A stretch of DNA of 32,584 nucleotides from a bacterium (GTDB lineage: Bacteria > Bacteroidota > Bacteroidia > NS11-12g > UBA9320): positions 139,246 through 171,829 of the forward strand of contig JAAEYY010000004.1 in assembly GCA_018223105.1 (NCBI GenBank), in the 5' to 3' direction. This document shows positions 15,790 through 24,626 of the stretch, in pieces. Position 1 is the stretch's first letter. Every line of letters begins with the position of its first letter. A model generated the notes under the pieces. That model ran no database searches, was not told the DNA's origin, and saw only the letters and a program-made list of their open reading frames with translations. The position numbers and the translations under genes are program-made.

Positions 15790-17305
15790 CGAACTTCTCG
15801 CATACAAGATTAATTCTGTTTACCACTTCTTCTATACCTAAGAGTGCAAGCATATCAAAAATTGGAGGGCCACCAGCTTGTCCGCTCACTGCCCAACGCA
15901 AAGGCTGCATTAACTTGCCTTTATTGATTTCATTTTCTGTAGCATATGTATTCAATGCTGCATCAAAATCATCTGATGAGCTAGGTTTTGATTCCTCGAT
16001 GTAGGCTGCAAACCCTTGCAAACCTGATGCTGCTTCGGCATTCCATTTCTTGTTTCGAACTTTCTCATCATACTCTTCCGGTACCTCGAAAAAGAAGTCA
16101 CCTGCGCTTAGAATGTCCTGAGCAAAGGATACTTTTTCCTTCATCATTTGAATTACATCCATAAGGTATTGCTCGCCTTTGGCCAGATGTTTATCTTCTA
16201 ATCTCGACGCTAATAAAGTTTTTAAGTCTTGATTATCAGCACGAAGTATGAACTGATGATTGAACCATTTTGCCTTATCTTGATCGAACTTAGCACCGGA
16301 TTTAGATACTCTTTCTAAACTAAATGCTTCTACCAGTTCCTCAAGGTGAAATAGTTCCTGATTATCCGATGGATGCCACCCTAAAAATGCCAGCATATTT
16401 ACTACTGCATCAGAAAGATATCCGGCTTCTCTATAGCCGGAAGACTTTTCACCGGTTTTAGGATCTTCCCAATCTATTGGGAATACAGGGAATCCTAATC
16501 GATCGCCATCTCTCTTGCTAAGCTTACCATTGCCATCCGGTTTTAAGATCAATGGCAAATGAGCGAATTGAGGCATATCCCAGCCAAAAAATTTATATAA
16601 CATTACATGCAAAGGAGCGGATGGAAGCCATTCTTCTCCTCGAATCACATGACTAATCTTCATTAAGTGGTCGTCTACAATATTGGCAAGATGATAAGTA
16701 GGCATACCATCGCCTTTCAAGAGTACTTTATCGTCTAACTGACTGGTATTAAATACCACCCAACCTCTGATAATATCCTCAAAACGAACTTCTTCATTAC
16801 GGGGAAGCTTAATCCGGATTACAAAGTCATCACCTCGTTCTAATCTTTCTTTAACTTCATCTTCAGGCAGCGTTAAAGAGTTTTTCATCGACATTCTTGA
16901 AGCGGCGTCATACTTTGGCGGCATGTTCGCGGCTTTAAGACGTTCCCTCATGGCGTCTAACTCTTCGGGTGTATCAAAAGCATAATATGCCAATCCATTA
17001 TCAATTAATTGATAGGCGTATTGTGCGTACATGTTTTTTCTTTCGCTCTGACGATAAGGTCCATAGTCTCCGCCGGTTTCCACGCCTTCGTCAAAAGGAA
17101 TGCCCAGCCAATTCAAACTTTCGATAATATATTGCTCAGCACCGGGAACAAAACGTGTTTGATCCGTATCCTCAATTCTGAGGATGAAAGTTCCATTGTT
17201 CTTTTTTGCAAAAAGATAGTTGTATAAAGCGGTGCGAACTCCACCAATATGAAGTGGTCCTGTTGGACTCGGTGCGAAACGTACTCTAATGTTTGAACTG
17301 CCCAT
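15776..17305 (-). CDS. gltX: Glutamate--tRNA ligase
   Basis: 509 residues from ATG 17303-17305 (MGSSNIRVRFAPSPTGPLHI). An upstream TTG at 17320 lies within the -7 box and is rejected. Class I synthetase signatures: HIGG (residues 19-22) in the HIGH position and KLSKRDG in the KMSKS position. The LRIEDTDQTR segment and the tRNA-binding C-terminal helical domain (WFNHQFILR onward) are present. It charges tRNA-Glu, and may act as a non-discriminating enzyme if the organism uses GatCAB; that cannot be told here. It has its own TATCTTTG box and is convergent with rnc, overlapping by 14 bp. Confidence 0.96.
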   Translation of the reverse strand: MGSSNIRVRFAPSPTGPLHIGGVRTALYNYLFAKKNNGTFILRIEDTDQTRFVPGAEQYIIESLNWLGIPFDEGVETGGDYGPYRQSERKNMYAQYAYQLIDNGLAYYAFDTPEELDAMRERLKAANMPPKYDAASRMSMKNSLTLPEDEVKERLERGDDFVIRIKLPRNEEVRFEDIIRGWVVFNTSQLDDKVLLKGDGMPTYHLANIVDDHLMKISHVIRGEEWLPSAPLHVMLYKFFGWDMPQFAHLPLILKPDGNGKLSKRDGDRLGFPVFPIDWEDPKTGEKSSGYREAGYLSDAVVNMLAFLGWHPSDNQELFHLEELVEAFSLERVSKSGAKFDQDKAKWFNHQFILRADNQDLKTLLASRLEDKHLAKGEQYLMDVIQMMKEKVSFAQDILSAGDFFFEVPEEYDEKVRNKKWNAEAASGLQGFAAYIEESKPSSSDDFDAALNTYATENEINKGKLMQPLRWAVSGQAGGPPIFDMLALLGIEEVVNRINLVCEKFATSN

Positions 17306-17317
17306 AATTAAAGGGCG

Positions 17318-17325
17318 CAAAGATA
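17318..17325 (-). promoter_or_regulatory. gltX -7 box
   Basis: On the minus strand TATCTTTG is an exact match to TAnnTTTG, followed by CGCC and, 12 nt after the box, the gltX ATG. The 5' leader would be under 10 nt. No -33 TTG is seen at the right distance. Confidence 0.55.
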
Positions 17326-17374
17326 AAATTAATAACGGGGTTTTAAGCTCAGGCAGAACTGTTTTATTAGTACA

Positions 17375-18046
17375 TCACCAGAATATAAGGCCGAACAAGA
17401 TAAATAGATAAAGGGTAGCATAGAAATAGCTCGTAATAAGAGCTAGAAGGGTGAAAGATTTGTATGCGTATTTATCGGGATTATTTCTTGCATCTCGAAA
17501 AGCCCGGGTAAGCAAAGCAATACATAAGCCAATACTACCTAGAACCAAAAAGCTAAAAACAGGAATCGAAAGCGCCCAAGTGCCATAGGTAATAGCTAAA
17601 AAGAAAATGCTGAGAACGGATAGCAAGCCAAATACAATGCCTAGATCCAATGCGGGATGAACCTCGGGTTGAGGTTCAGGGGTTTTTACTACTTCTGCCA
17701 TGGGCCCTCTCCTGACCTCCTTTTGCTGCTCTTCTATGTCTGCTAATAATGTGGGTTCTTGCGTTCGCCGTTCTAAAAGCCCAATAGCTTTGTCTATGTT
17801 AGACTCTTTACTTTTTGGTGGTTTTGAGGAACATAATGGGAGTAATAACTCCTTTTTCTTCAATGGAATGATACCACTAGAATCAAAGGCAGCAGAAGTA
17901 TTTCTCGAAGCCGGGTGTACTGAGATTGTCTTAGTCTTCTTCTTAAAAACTCTGTACTTCCTGCTTTGGTACATGCCGTTTTGATGCACAACGGAGCACG
18001 AACCAAATAGAACCAGGGCAATAAGGTAATGGGTTAATCTCAACAC
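17375..18046 (-). CDS. Membrane lipoprotein with three C-terminal transmembrane segments
   Basis: 223 residues from GTG 18044-18046 (a TTG follows immediately). A lipoprotein signal is visible: LIALVLFGSC, with Cys17 as the likely lipidated residue. Next comes the basic stretch YQSRKYRVFKKKTK, a polar linker to about residue 130, then three hydrophobic helices (about 133-155, 158-183 and 197-222). The combination of an N-terminal lipobox and C-terminal inner-membrane-like helices is a recurrent Bacteroidota layout of unknown function. It follows the TPR gene by 32 bp and may be the last gene of the Nif3-CdsZ-TPR run. Confidence 0.65.
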   Translation of the reverse strand: MLRLTHYLIALVLFGSCSVVHQNGMYQSRKYRVFKKKTKTISVHPASRNTSAAFDSSGIIPLKKKELLLPLCSSKPPKSKESNIDKAIGLLERRTQEPTLLADIEEQQKEVRRGPMAEVVKTPEPQPEVHPALDLGIVFGLLSVLSIFFLAITYGTWALSIPVFSFLVLGSIGLCIALLTRAFRDARNNPDKYAYKSFTLLALITSYFYATLYLFILFGLIFW

Positions 18047-18078
18047 TGTAAAAGTATTAAAATCTTATAAGATTAGTG

Positions 18079-19647
18079 CTATTTGCAACTTTTGAGTCCT
18101 TGTTTGGCTCGTTGTTCAATGGAGTTGATATACTCCTTATTCGATTTGTATTCCATGGATTTTTGATACCAGGATCTAGCCTCAACACAGTTTTCATTTT
18201 TCATAGCCTGATCTGCGAGATGCAAACATGAATATGCGGCGTAGTATTCCGGACTGTTAATACCAAAGACCGTTGCAAACTCGTAAAATTTAGAAGCAAT
18301 TTGATCAAGTCCGAGTGCTTCGTAAACCCTTGCCTTACGATAAGCATATTCAGCCTTTTCAATATAATTACCAAAATCTTTAACACCCATTGGGTGAATT
18401 ATAGCAAATGCTTTTTTATAGTATCCACCATCAAACAACAAGCGGGTTTTAAGTAGATCAATATTTGGCTTCGACTTGTCGGCATAGAGCAGTGCCAGTT
18501 TATCATCCTCATTTAAAGCCTTGCCTTTTTCCTTAATCAGGTTTTTGTATTTGATATACTGCTTCTCATCTCCATGGATGAGATAATGCCAGCTGAGACG
18601 CTGTAAAGAAGATTTTATGTAGTTGCTTCCTTTGAAATTAGAATAGAATTTTAGCAGATATTGATCTGCGTCTACATCCAGTCGATTCAATTTAGCTTCT
18701 CCCAAAACATAGTTCAGGTAGTAAAATTTAATATACTCAGAGCCCTTGGGCGCTGCTGATATAGTCTCAATTACTACATCATTTTTCTGCATCTTTTCAG
18801 CCAGGCTAGATCTGAAATAAACACTTAGTAAATTACTTTTGTAATCCCGGGTAAAAGACTCTAATGCCTGCCAAGAAGCGGCAGTATCTTTGTCAATATG
18901 GTAAAGAGTGTAAGCATAGAGATATCCGGCTTCTTGCTGAATGTATTTCTGCTCATCGGGGATGCCTTTAGCATAAGCAATCGATCTGAGATTTTTCAAG
19001 CCATCATCGAGATCTGCTTTAAGGCCTAAAAGATTTACAGCCCAGGTATATTGATCGGGTACTGTAGACAAGAAAGACTGTACAACTCCGAGAGTTTTGT
19101 TGTTCGGTAAAAAATCGGGGAAGTCTTCTTTATTCTGCTTGAGTAGTTTATAAGCTGAATTTAGATCTAAGGCAGCGCTGTAAAACTCTTCAGATTTACC
19201 TTTAACCGCAGCCCAATAAAACATCAGCTCCGCTTGAACAAACCTTTTAAACGGTTCTGAATCCTGAAGATCTTCAAATAGACCTAGATCTTGATCATAA
19301 GATTCGTAATAGGTCTTGTAATTTGTAGGATCTTCGGTTACAAAGAGTTCCAGCACATTTCCAAAATGTTCCAAATATGCGGCAGCAGCATTGTTTGGGT
19401 TTTTTTCGCGCTCAGAAGTAATAATTACTCTGGCGGAAGATAATTGAAGTTGGTATGTATATTTCTGTGCCTTTAAAAGCTCAGAATTTAGATCAAAACG
19501 GGTAGAGGCCTGAGTAAACAGACCTGAGCAAAGAAGTAAAATGAACAGTAGGGAAGAAAGCGGTTTAGCTTTTTCTTCGAACTGCTCTTCTTCTTGTTTT
19601 TGGCTTTTCTTCTTCAACTTGCTCTTCAATACCGGCCATGCGGGCAT
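18079..19647 (-). CDS. Exported TPR-like protein overlapping the zinc-ribbon gene
   Basis: 522 residues if started at ATG 19645-19647; the frame is open to a GTG at 19665, and TTG codons at 19629 and 19617 are alternatives. Residues ~30-50 form a signal-peptide core (PLSSLLFILLLCSGLFTQAS) after an unusually long charged n-region rich in K and E. The rest is helical, with aromatic/alanine patterns of tetratricopeptide-like repeats (for example ARVYEALGLDQIASKFYEFA near the C-terminus), and ends with a Cys. I do not recognise a specific family. Every possible standard start overlaps the upstream zinc-ribbon gene by at least 50 bp in another frame, and the first in-frame codons after that gene's stop include no ATG, GTG or TTG. 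It probably acts as a periplasmic scaffold. Confidence 0.72.
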   Translation of the reverse strand: MPAWPVLKSKLKKKSQKQEEEQFEEKAKPLSSLLFILLLCSGLFTQASTRFDLNSELLKAQKYTYQLQLSSARVIITSEREKNPNNAAAAYLEHFGNVLELFVTEDPTNYKTYYESYDQDLGLFEDLQDSEPFKRFVQAELMFYWAAVKGKSEEFYSAALDLNSAYKLLKQNKEDFPDFLPNNKTLGVVQSFLSTVPDQYTWAVNLLGLKADLDDGLKNLRSIAYAKGIPDEQKYIQQEAGYLYAYTLYHIDKDTAASWQALESFTRDYKSNLLSVYFRSSLAEKMQKNDVVIETISAAPKGSEYIKFYYLNYVLGEAKLNRLDVDADQYLLKFYSNFKGSNYIKSSLQRLSWHYLIHGDEKQYIKYKNLIKEKGKALNEDDKLALLYADKSKPNIDLLKTRLLFDGGYYKKAFAIIHPMGVKDFGNYIEKAEYAYRKARVYEALGLDQIASKFYEFATVFGINSPEYYAAYSCLHLADQAMKNENCVEARSWYQKSMEYKSNKEYINSIEQRAKQGLKSCK

Positions 19648-20359
19648 CGATATTAATTCTACCACAGTTCTCGCAAATTACGATTTTCTTGGATTGACGA
19701 ATATCAGATTGCAACTGAGGAGGAATCTTAGCATAACATCCACCGCATGCACCTCTTAGTACAGGAGCAACAGCTATGCCATTTCTGAAGTTTTTACGGA
19801 TTCTATCGTAAGCTTTAAGAAGCTTGTCTTCGATATCATCTTCTGCCTTTTCGCGTTCTTTGAGAATGTTCTTCTCTTCTTTTTCGGTTTCAGCAGTGAT
19901 CTCTTCAAGCTCTTTCTTCTTGTTTTTGAGATCCTCTTCTCTTTCGCTAAGTCGACCCTGAACTTCATCGATAAGTTCTTGCTTCATTTTAATTGAAGTT
20001 TCAAGCTCACCAATTTTTTTCTCAGCAGCCTGAATAGTCAATTCCTGAATCTCAATTTCTTTATTCAATGCATCGAACTCACGGTTGTTCTTTACATTGT
20101 CGAGTTGACCCTTGTACTTTCTGATCAGCTCTTCAGAAGTTCTGATTTGCTCGCGATTTTCTGTGATTTGCTGGTTGAAGTGTTCAATCTCCTCTTTGAA
20201 GTTATTCAAACGAGTGTTTAAGCCTTCTAGCTCATCTTCCAAATCCGCAACCTCCATAGGAAGTTCTCCTCGAACTGCTCTAAGTTGGTCTAATCTGGAA
20301 TCAATGGTTTGGAGTTTATGAAGTAACTCCAGTCTTTGTGCAATGGTTTTTACTGCCAT
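19565..20359 (-). CDS. C4-type zinc-ribbon coiled-coil protein (CdsZ-like)
   Basis: 264 residues. A long antiparallel coiled coil fills residues ~10-180 (heptads such as LEDELEGLNTRLNNFKEEIE). It is followed by a zinc ribbon with two Cys pairs, CGGC (in RGACGGCYAKIPPQ) and CENC (in KIVICENCGRI), as in the zf-RING_7/PF02591 family. CdsZ-type proteins are implicated in RNA metabolism or regulation; the precise role here is inferred only from family. The last ~25 residues are basic (KPKTRRRAVRRKS). The ATG follows the Nif3-like stop by 3 nt, a pairing commonly conserved in Bacteroidota and other phyla, so an operon is certain enough. Its 3' end is overlapped by the TPR gene. Confidence 0.88.
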   Translation of the reverse strand: MAVKTIAQRLELLHKLQTIDSRLDQLRAVRGELPMEVADLEDELEGLNTRLNNFKEEIEHFNQQITENREQIRTSEELIRKYKGQLDNVKNNREFDALNKEIEIQELTIQAAEKKIGELETSIKMKQELIDEVQGRLSEREEDLKNKKKELEEITAETEKEEKNILKEREKAEDDIEDKLLKAYDRIRKNFRNGIAVAPVLRGACGGCYAKIPPQLQSDIRQSKKIVICENCGRINIDARMAGIEEQVEEEKPKTRRRAVRRKS

Positions 20360-20362
20360 AGA

Positions 20363-21460
20363 TCAATGAAAATAATTAATGGGATTCGTGTCCCCTTCCG
20401 TTTTAAGGACGGCAAAAGTACTAAATTTTTTGCTCAAAACTTCCTTTAATAAGTCAATGGTATATTTTTCACTTTCGTAATGACCAATATCGCAGATAAG
20501 TATTTGATCTTCAGCATCAAAGAATTGATGATATTTGAAATCAGCAGTAACAAAAGCATCTGCTTTTTGAGATTTTGCCTGAGGAAGTAAAAAGCTTCCG
20601 CTTCCTCCACATAATGCCACCCTTTTTATTTCCCTGTTTTGAGCGGTAAATCTGATCGTATTTAGCTCCATAGAATCTTTCAAATGCTTCAAGAAATCCG
20701 CTTCAGTTTTACTTTCCGGAAGTTCTCCTATCATTCCTGAGCCTATCTCCTGATCTGCATTTTCTATGGCGTAAATTTCATAAGCCACTTCTTCGTAGGG
20801 ATGAGCCGCATTTAGAGCTTTTAGAACTTTGGAAACCTGCTCGGCTCTCAAAATCACTTCAATTCTGGATTCAGCTTCAGTGTGGCGTTCTTCTTTTTTT
20901 CCTACAGTTGGATTGCTGTCTTCATTGCCTTTAAAGGTCCCTTCACCGGAGCTGCTGAAAGAGCACTCACTGTAATTGCCAATATGCCCGGCACCGGCAT
21001 CAAACATGGCATTGAGGACCAATTCTTTGGACTCGTGAGGAGCATAAGTTACCAGCTTTCTTAAGTGACCGGCTTTCGGCTGAAGTATTCGTAGGTTTTT
21101 TAATCCGATCTGTTCTGCAATACGTTGGTTTACGCCTAGATGCAGCACATTATCCAAATTCGTGTGAATGGCATAAATTGCTATATCGTGCTTAATAGCG
21201 AGTTCAACGGTTTTTTGAACATAGTTGGCTCCATTAAAGCGTTTGAGTCCGCCAAACACAATGGGATGATGGGCTACAATCATATTGCAGTTTCGCTCGA
21301 TGGCTTCCTTTACCGTACTTTCAATACAGTCTAAACTCACAAGTACTCCTTTCACTTCATCGCTTTTTCTGCCTACAATTAATCCGCTGTTATCATAGGA
21401 TTCTTGGTAATTTGCAGGAGCTATGGTCTCAAGATATTGCGTAATTTCACCTACGGTCAT
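20363..21460 (-). CDS. Nif3-like dinuclear metal-centre hexameric protein
   Basis: 365 residues from ATG 21458-21460 (MTVGEITQYLETIAPANYQE). The open frame extends 22 codons further up, but that part would lie before the promoter box and is Cys-rich nonsense. Metal-binding motifs: IVAHHPIVFGGLKR near residue 65, the EVAYEIYAIEN region, and DIGHYESEKY near the C-terminus. A YqfO/CutA-type insert domain is present in the middle (from about YAPHESKELVLNAMF to HPYEEVAYEIY). The family is also linked with GTP cyclohydrolase I type 2 names, without firm biochemistry. It heads the minus-strand run with the zinc-ribbon gene and is divergent from lpxK. Confidence 0.9.
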   Translation of the reverse strand: MTVGEITQYLETIAPANYQESYDNSGLIVGRKSDEVKGVLVSLDCIESTVKEAIERNCNMIVAHHPIVFGGLKRFNGANYVQKTVELAIKHDIAIYAIHTNLDNVLHLGVNQRIAEQIGLKNLRILQPKAGHLRKLVTYAPHESKELVLNAMFDAGAGHIGNYSECSFSSSGEGTFKGNEDSNPTVGKKEERHTEAESRIEVILRAEQVSKVLKALNAAHPYEEVAYEIYAIENADQEIGSGMIGELPESKTEADFLKHLKDSMELNTIRFTAQNREIKRVALCGGSGSFLLPQAKSQKADAFVTADFKYHQFFDAEDQILICDIGHYESEKYTIDLLKEVLSKKFSTFAVLKTEGDTNPINYFH

Positions 21461-21500
21461 GCAGCAAATGTAGCAGATTATGCAGCAAATGTTTTCTTTG
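21459..21500. promoter_or_regulatory. Divergent Nif3/lpxK promoter region with 13-bp direct repeats
   Basis: On the minus strand TACATTTG (21472-21465) ends 4 nt before the Nif3 ATG. On the plus strand TTTCTTTG (21493-21500) ends 4 nt before the lpxK ATG at 21505. The 13-mer ATGCAGCAAATGT occurs at 21459-21471 and 21480-21492, exactly 21 bp apart, i.e. two helical turns. Both messages would be leaderless if these boxes are used. The repeats may bind a regulator or simply be a duplicated promoter. Confidence 0.5.
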
Positions 21501-21504
21501 TACC

Positions 21505-22455
21505 ATGCGGATTCTACTCTGGCCATTTTCCTTGATTTACGGAGCGATTATGCGACTGAGAAATCTGCTGTACGATAGAGAGATATTAAAATCCACAGAT
21601 TTTGATATTCCCATCATCGCAGTTGGGAATTTGAGCCTGGGAGGCACGGGTAAAACGCCGCATATCGAAATGTTGATTCGCATGCTTTCGAGCGACTACC
21701 ATTTGGCCGTACTTTCTCGTGGCTACGGAAGGAAGACCCATGGTTTTAGATGGGTTGATGTAGGAGATCAGGGTGTAGATGTTGGGGACGAACCTCTTCA
21801 AATCAAGCAAAACTTCAAAGATGTACCCGTGGCAGTATGTGAGAACAGGGTAGAAGGGGTTATTCAAATGCTGAGTGACGATCCTAAGATCAATCTCATA
21901 TTGATGGATGATGGTTTTCAGCACAGAGCTATAGACCCTTATCTTAAGATACTGCTCACTACCTATGATAAGCCTTTTTTCAAAGATCATATCGTTCCTT
22001 TCGGGACACTGAGGGAAGCGCGATCCGGACATCTTCGTGCTAATGCCGTTATAGTAACCAAATGTCCTGAAAAAATTGAAACCGGCGAAATTGAAAATCA
22101 CATAAAGACTCGGCCTTTGTTTTATTCTTCAATACAATATCCCGAAGGAGAAAAGAAAACTGTATTTGGTTTTAGCGCTTTGGCGGATAATAGCATTTTT
22201 GAGAACTACTTGAAGGAGAATTATGATTTGATGGGCTTTGAAGGTTTCCCGGATCATTATAAATTCAGTAAAGAGGATGTAAAGAGCTTGAAAGCAAAAG
22301 CCGGAAGTGCAGGTCTCATTTGCACAGCCAAAGATGCAGTGAAATTGAAAGATCTGGAGATTGAACCGCAAGTGGTGTATATAGAGCACAGGATTCAAAA
22401 GGAAGAAGAATTTAAGAACTGGATTATTAAAAAATTATCTGAATTTGAAAGCTAA
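21505..22455 (+). CDS. lpxK: Tetraacyldisaccharide 4'-kinase
   Basis: 316 residues. The N-terminal segment MRILLWPFSLIYGAIMRLRN is the usual membrane-associating helix. Walker A is GNLSLGGTGKT at residues 41-51, and the Walker B-like segment is LILMDDGFQHR. LSRGYGRKTHG and the VPFGTLREA motif are typical of LpxK. It phosphorylates the lipid A disaccharide precursor at the inner membrane, making lipid IVA. This shows that the organism makes lipid A. First gene of lpxK-rsmA-mgtE; its last 11 bp overlap rsmA. Confidence 0.95.
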   Translation: MRILLWPFSLIYGAIMRLRNLLYDREILKSTDFDIPIIAVGNLSLGGTGKTPHIEMLIRMLSSDYHLAVLSRGYGRKTHGFRWVDVGDQGVDVGDEPLQIKQNFKDVPVAVCENRVEGVIQMLSDDPKINLILMDDGFQHRAIDPYLKILLTTYDKPFFKDHIVPFGTLREARSGHLRANAVIVTKCPEKIETGEIENHIKTRPLFYSSIQYPEGEKKTVFGFSALADNSIFENYLKENYDLMGFEGFPDHYKFSKEDVKSLKAKAGSAGLICTAKDAVKLKDLEIEPQVVYIEHRIQKEEEFKNWIIKKLSEFES

Positions 22456-23206
22456 GAAACATTTTGGTCAGCATTTTCTTTATCACCCCGAAACGGCCAT
22501 GAGGATTGTAGATGCATTGGGTGATGTTGGCGATAAGAATGTGCTGGAAGTGGGTCCGGGTAAAGGAGTTTTGAGTCAATTCTTATATGAAAAAAGTAAA
22601 GCTTTCAAGGCAGTTGAAATAGATCCCGAAGCAGCGGAATATGTTCAGGATAAATTTGAAGGGATTGATATCATCTTAAAAGATTTTCTCAAACTTGACT
22701 TATCTACTGTTTTTGATACCCCTTTTCAACTCATTGGGAATTTTCCGTATAATATTTCTTCTCAGATTGTTTTTCGAATCATAGAGCAAAGTGAATGGGT
22801 AGAATCATGGGTAGGGATGTTTCAATTGGAGATGGGACAAAGGTTAATTGCGAGTCCGCATAGCAAAGAGTACGGCATCTTGAGTGTGATTGTTCCTTTC
22901 TATTACAAGCTTGAGAAAGTGATGATTTTACCTCCGGGAGCGTTCCAGCCTCCACCGAAGGTGAAAAGCATTGTATTGAAAGCGACGAGGGTAGATCACC
23001 AATTCAAATGCGACCCCAAATTGCTTCATAAAGTGGTGAAAACCGCCTTTAATCAAAGGAGAAAGGTCTTATCAAATTCATTAAGTAGTATTCTCCCAAA
23101 AGAAACATTAAATCAATCTCAATTTGCTAACTTGCGCCCTGAAAACCTGACGACAGAGGATTTTGAATCACTGAGCAGTTTTATAGAAGGTCATGTCAGC
23201 AATTGA
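22445..23206 (+). CDS. rsmA: 16S rRNA (adenine(1518)-N(6)/adenine(1519)-N(6))-dimethyltransferase
   Basis: 253 residues from TTG 22445-22447 (KAKKHFGQHFL follows, the usual KsgA start); no ATG exists in the right place. Motif I is LEVGPGKGVLS (residues 34-44), and motif IV is NFPYNISS (99-106), the catalytic N-x-P-Y of adenine N6 methylases. The C-terminal helical part (FNQRRKVLSNSL) is present. It dimethylates A1518 and A1519 of 16S rRNA late in 30S maturation. The start overlaps lpxK by 11 bp and the end overlaps mgtE by 14 bp, so translation is likely coupled; this may be how a TTG start is tolerated. Confidence 0.95.
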   Translation: MKAKKHFGQHFLYHPETAMRIVDALGDVGDKNVLEVGPGKGVLSQFLYEKSKAFKAVEIDPEAAEYVQDKFEGIDIILKDFLKLDLSTVFDTPFQLIGNFPYNISSQIVFRIIEQSEWVESWVGMFQLEMGQRLIASPHSKEYGILSVIVPFYYKLEKVMILPPGAFQPPPKVKSIVLKATRVDHQFKCDPKLLHKVVKTAFNQRRKVLSNSLSSILPKETLNQSQFANLRPENLTTEDFESLSSFIEGHVSN

Positions 23207-24554
23207 AATAAACAAAGACTTTATTGAGGAACTTATAGGCTTACTTGATGTACATCATGCAGATGAGCTTGTTCCCATTTTGGATAAACTTTATGCTCAG
23301 GATATTGCTGAAATTTTCGATGATTTAGACCTGGATCAGGCTATTTATCTTACCTCTCTTTTAGAGCCTCAGAAAAAGGTGAATGTCATTATTGAGTTGG
23401 AGCCTGACGTAAGAGGAAGATTCTTTAAGGGCTACAGTTCAGATCAAATTGCAGCGGATTTCTTTACCTATATGGATTCTGATGATGCGGCCGATGTATT
23501 AAATGCATTGAGCACGGATCAGAGCAAGGAAATTTTGCGAAAAATTGAGGACAAGGAGCACAGCAAGAATATTGCCTCGCTGCTCAAGTTTCCGGAGAAT
23601 ACTGCAGGTGCATTGATGGCGAAAGAGTTGATTAAAGTAAAACTCAACTGGACCGTTAAACAATGTACGGATGAAATTCGGAAGCAAGCCGAAGATGTAA
23701 GCAAGGTCTATACTGCATATGTTGTGAATGATTACGATGAGTTGGTGGGATGGATAGGTTTGAAACGTATTCTGCTCAGCTCGGAACGCATGAATATTGA
23801 AGAGATCTACAACGACAATGTGATTTACGAAAATACCTATGCTTCCGGTGAAGAGGTGGCTTCAACCATGCGTAAGTATGATTTGGTTGCCCTTCCCATT
23901 GTAGATGCCTTTGGCAGATTGGTGGGTAGAATCACCTTTGATGACGTTATGGACTACATCAAAGACGAGGCAGAAAAAGATTATCAGATGCTCTCCGGAC
24001 TCTCAAGTGGAGTTGGAAGTGGAGATTCCATTTGGTTGCTGTCAAAAGCGCGTTTGCCCTGGTTAATCATTGGTCTGTTTGGAGGTATTGGAAGTTCGCT
24101 GGTGATTGGTGGCTTTGAAGAAGAATTACAAAACAATGTGCAACTCGCTTTATTTATGCCATTAATAATGGCGATGGGAGGGAATGTTGGAGTACAGTCT
24201 TCTTCTATTATGGTTCAAGGACTGGCAAATAATACATTAGATAGCAGTGGAATATTTGGGAAGCTGGGAAAAGAGTTTATGGTTGGCTTATTAAATGGTC
24301 TAGTCTGTTCTCTTTTGCTTCTTGCTTATGGCTATGTGTTTGGAAACTCGCAGAAGATCATGATCACAGTTTCTATAGCTTTAATCACCATTATTTTATT
24401 GGCGGCCATTGTGGGTACTGTAATACCATTATTGTTAGATAAGCTCAAGATTGACCCAGCATTAGCAACCGGACCGTTTATTACCACCTCTAACGATTTG
24501 CTCGGCTTGTTCCTCTACTTCCTCATCGGGAATATCATCTTAGGAACGGTATAA
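23193..24554 (+). CDS. mgtE: MgtE-family magnesium transporter
   Basis: 453 residues: a MgtE N domain (about 1-125, acidic Mg-sensing helices), a CBS pair (about 135-255, with GWIGLKRILLSS and GRLVGRITFDDVMDYI), then five transmembrane helices from about 285. Pore signatures: MPLIMAMGGNVGVQSSS and the terminal KIDPALATGPFITTSNDL. These proteins are inner-membrane Mg2+ channels gated by intracellular Mg2+. The ATG at 23193 lies 14 bp inside rsmA. The same rsmA-mgtE adjacency is found in many Bacteroidota. Transcription probably ends near the hairpin at 24576-24601. Confidence 0.94.
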   Translation: MSAIEINKDFIEELIGLLDVHHADELVPILDKLYAQDIAEIFDDLDLDQAIYLTSLLEPQKKVNVIIELEPDVRGRFFKGYSSDQIAADFFTYMDSDDAADVLNALSTDQSKEILRKIEDKEHSKNIASLLKFPENTAGALMAKELIKVKLNWTVKQCTDEIRKQAEDVSKVYTAYVVNDYDELVGWIGLKRILLSSERMNIEEIYNDNVIYENTYASGEEVASTMRKYDLVALPIVDAFGRLVGRITFDDVMDYIKDEAEKDYQMLSGLSSGVGSGDSIWLLSKARLPWLIIGLFGGIGSSLVIGGFEEELQNNVQLALFMPLIMAMGGNVGVQSSSIMVQGLANNTLDSSGIFGKLGKEFMVGLLNGLVCSLLLLAYGYVFGNSQKIMITVSIALITIILLAAIVGTVIPLLLDKLKIDPALATGPFITTSNDLLGLFLYFLIGNIILGTV

Positions 24555-24575
24555 TTTCAAACTGAAAATTCAGGC

Positions 24576-24601
24576 AAAAAAAAATCCCGCAATTGCGGGA
24601 T
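24576..24601 (-). terminator. Rho-independent terminator
   Basis: ATCCCGCAATTGCGGGAT (24584-24601) is a perfect 18-bp palindrome. On the minus strand it is followed by nine Ts (24584-24576), a textbook terminator for the small T9SS-tail gene whose stop is at 24627. For plus-strand mgtE it is flanked by an A-run and a weaker T-containing stretch, so it may act in both directions. Confidence 0.88.
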
Positions 24602-24626
24602 CGTATATTTTATCTTAGAAGTATTT

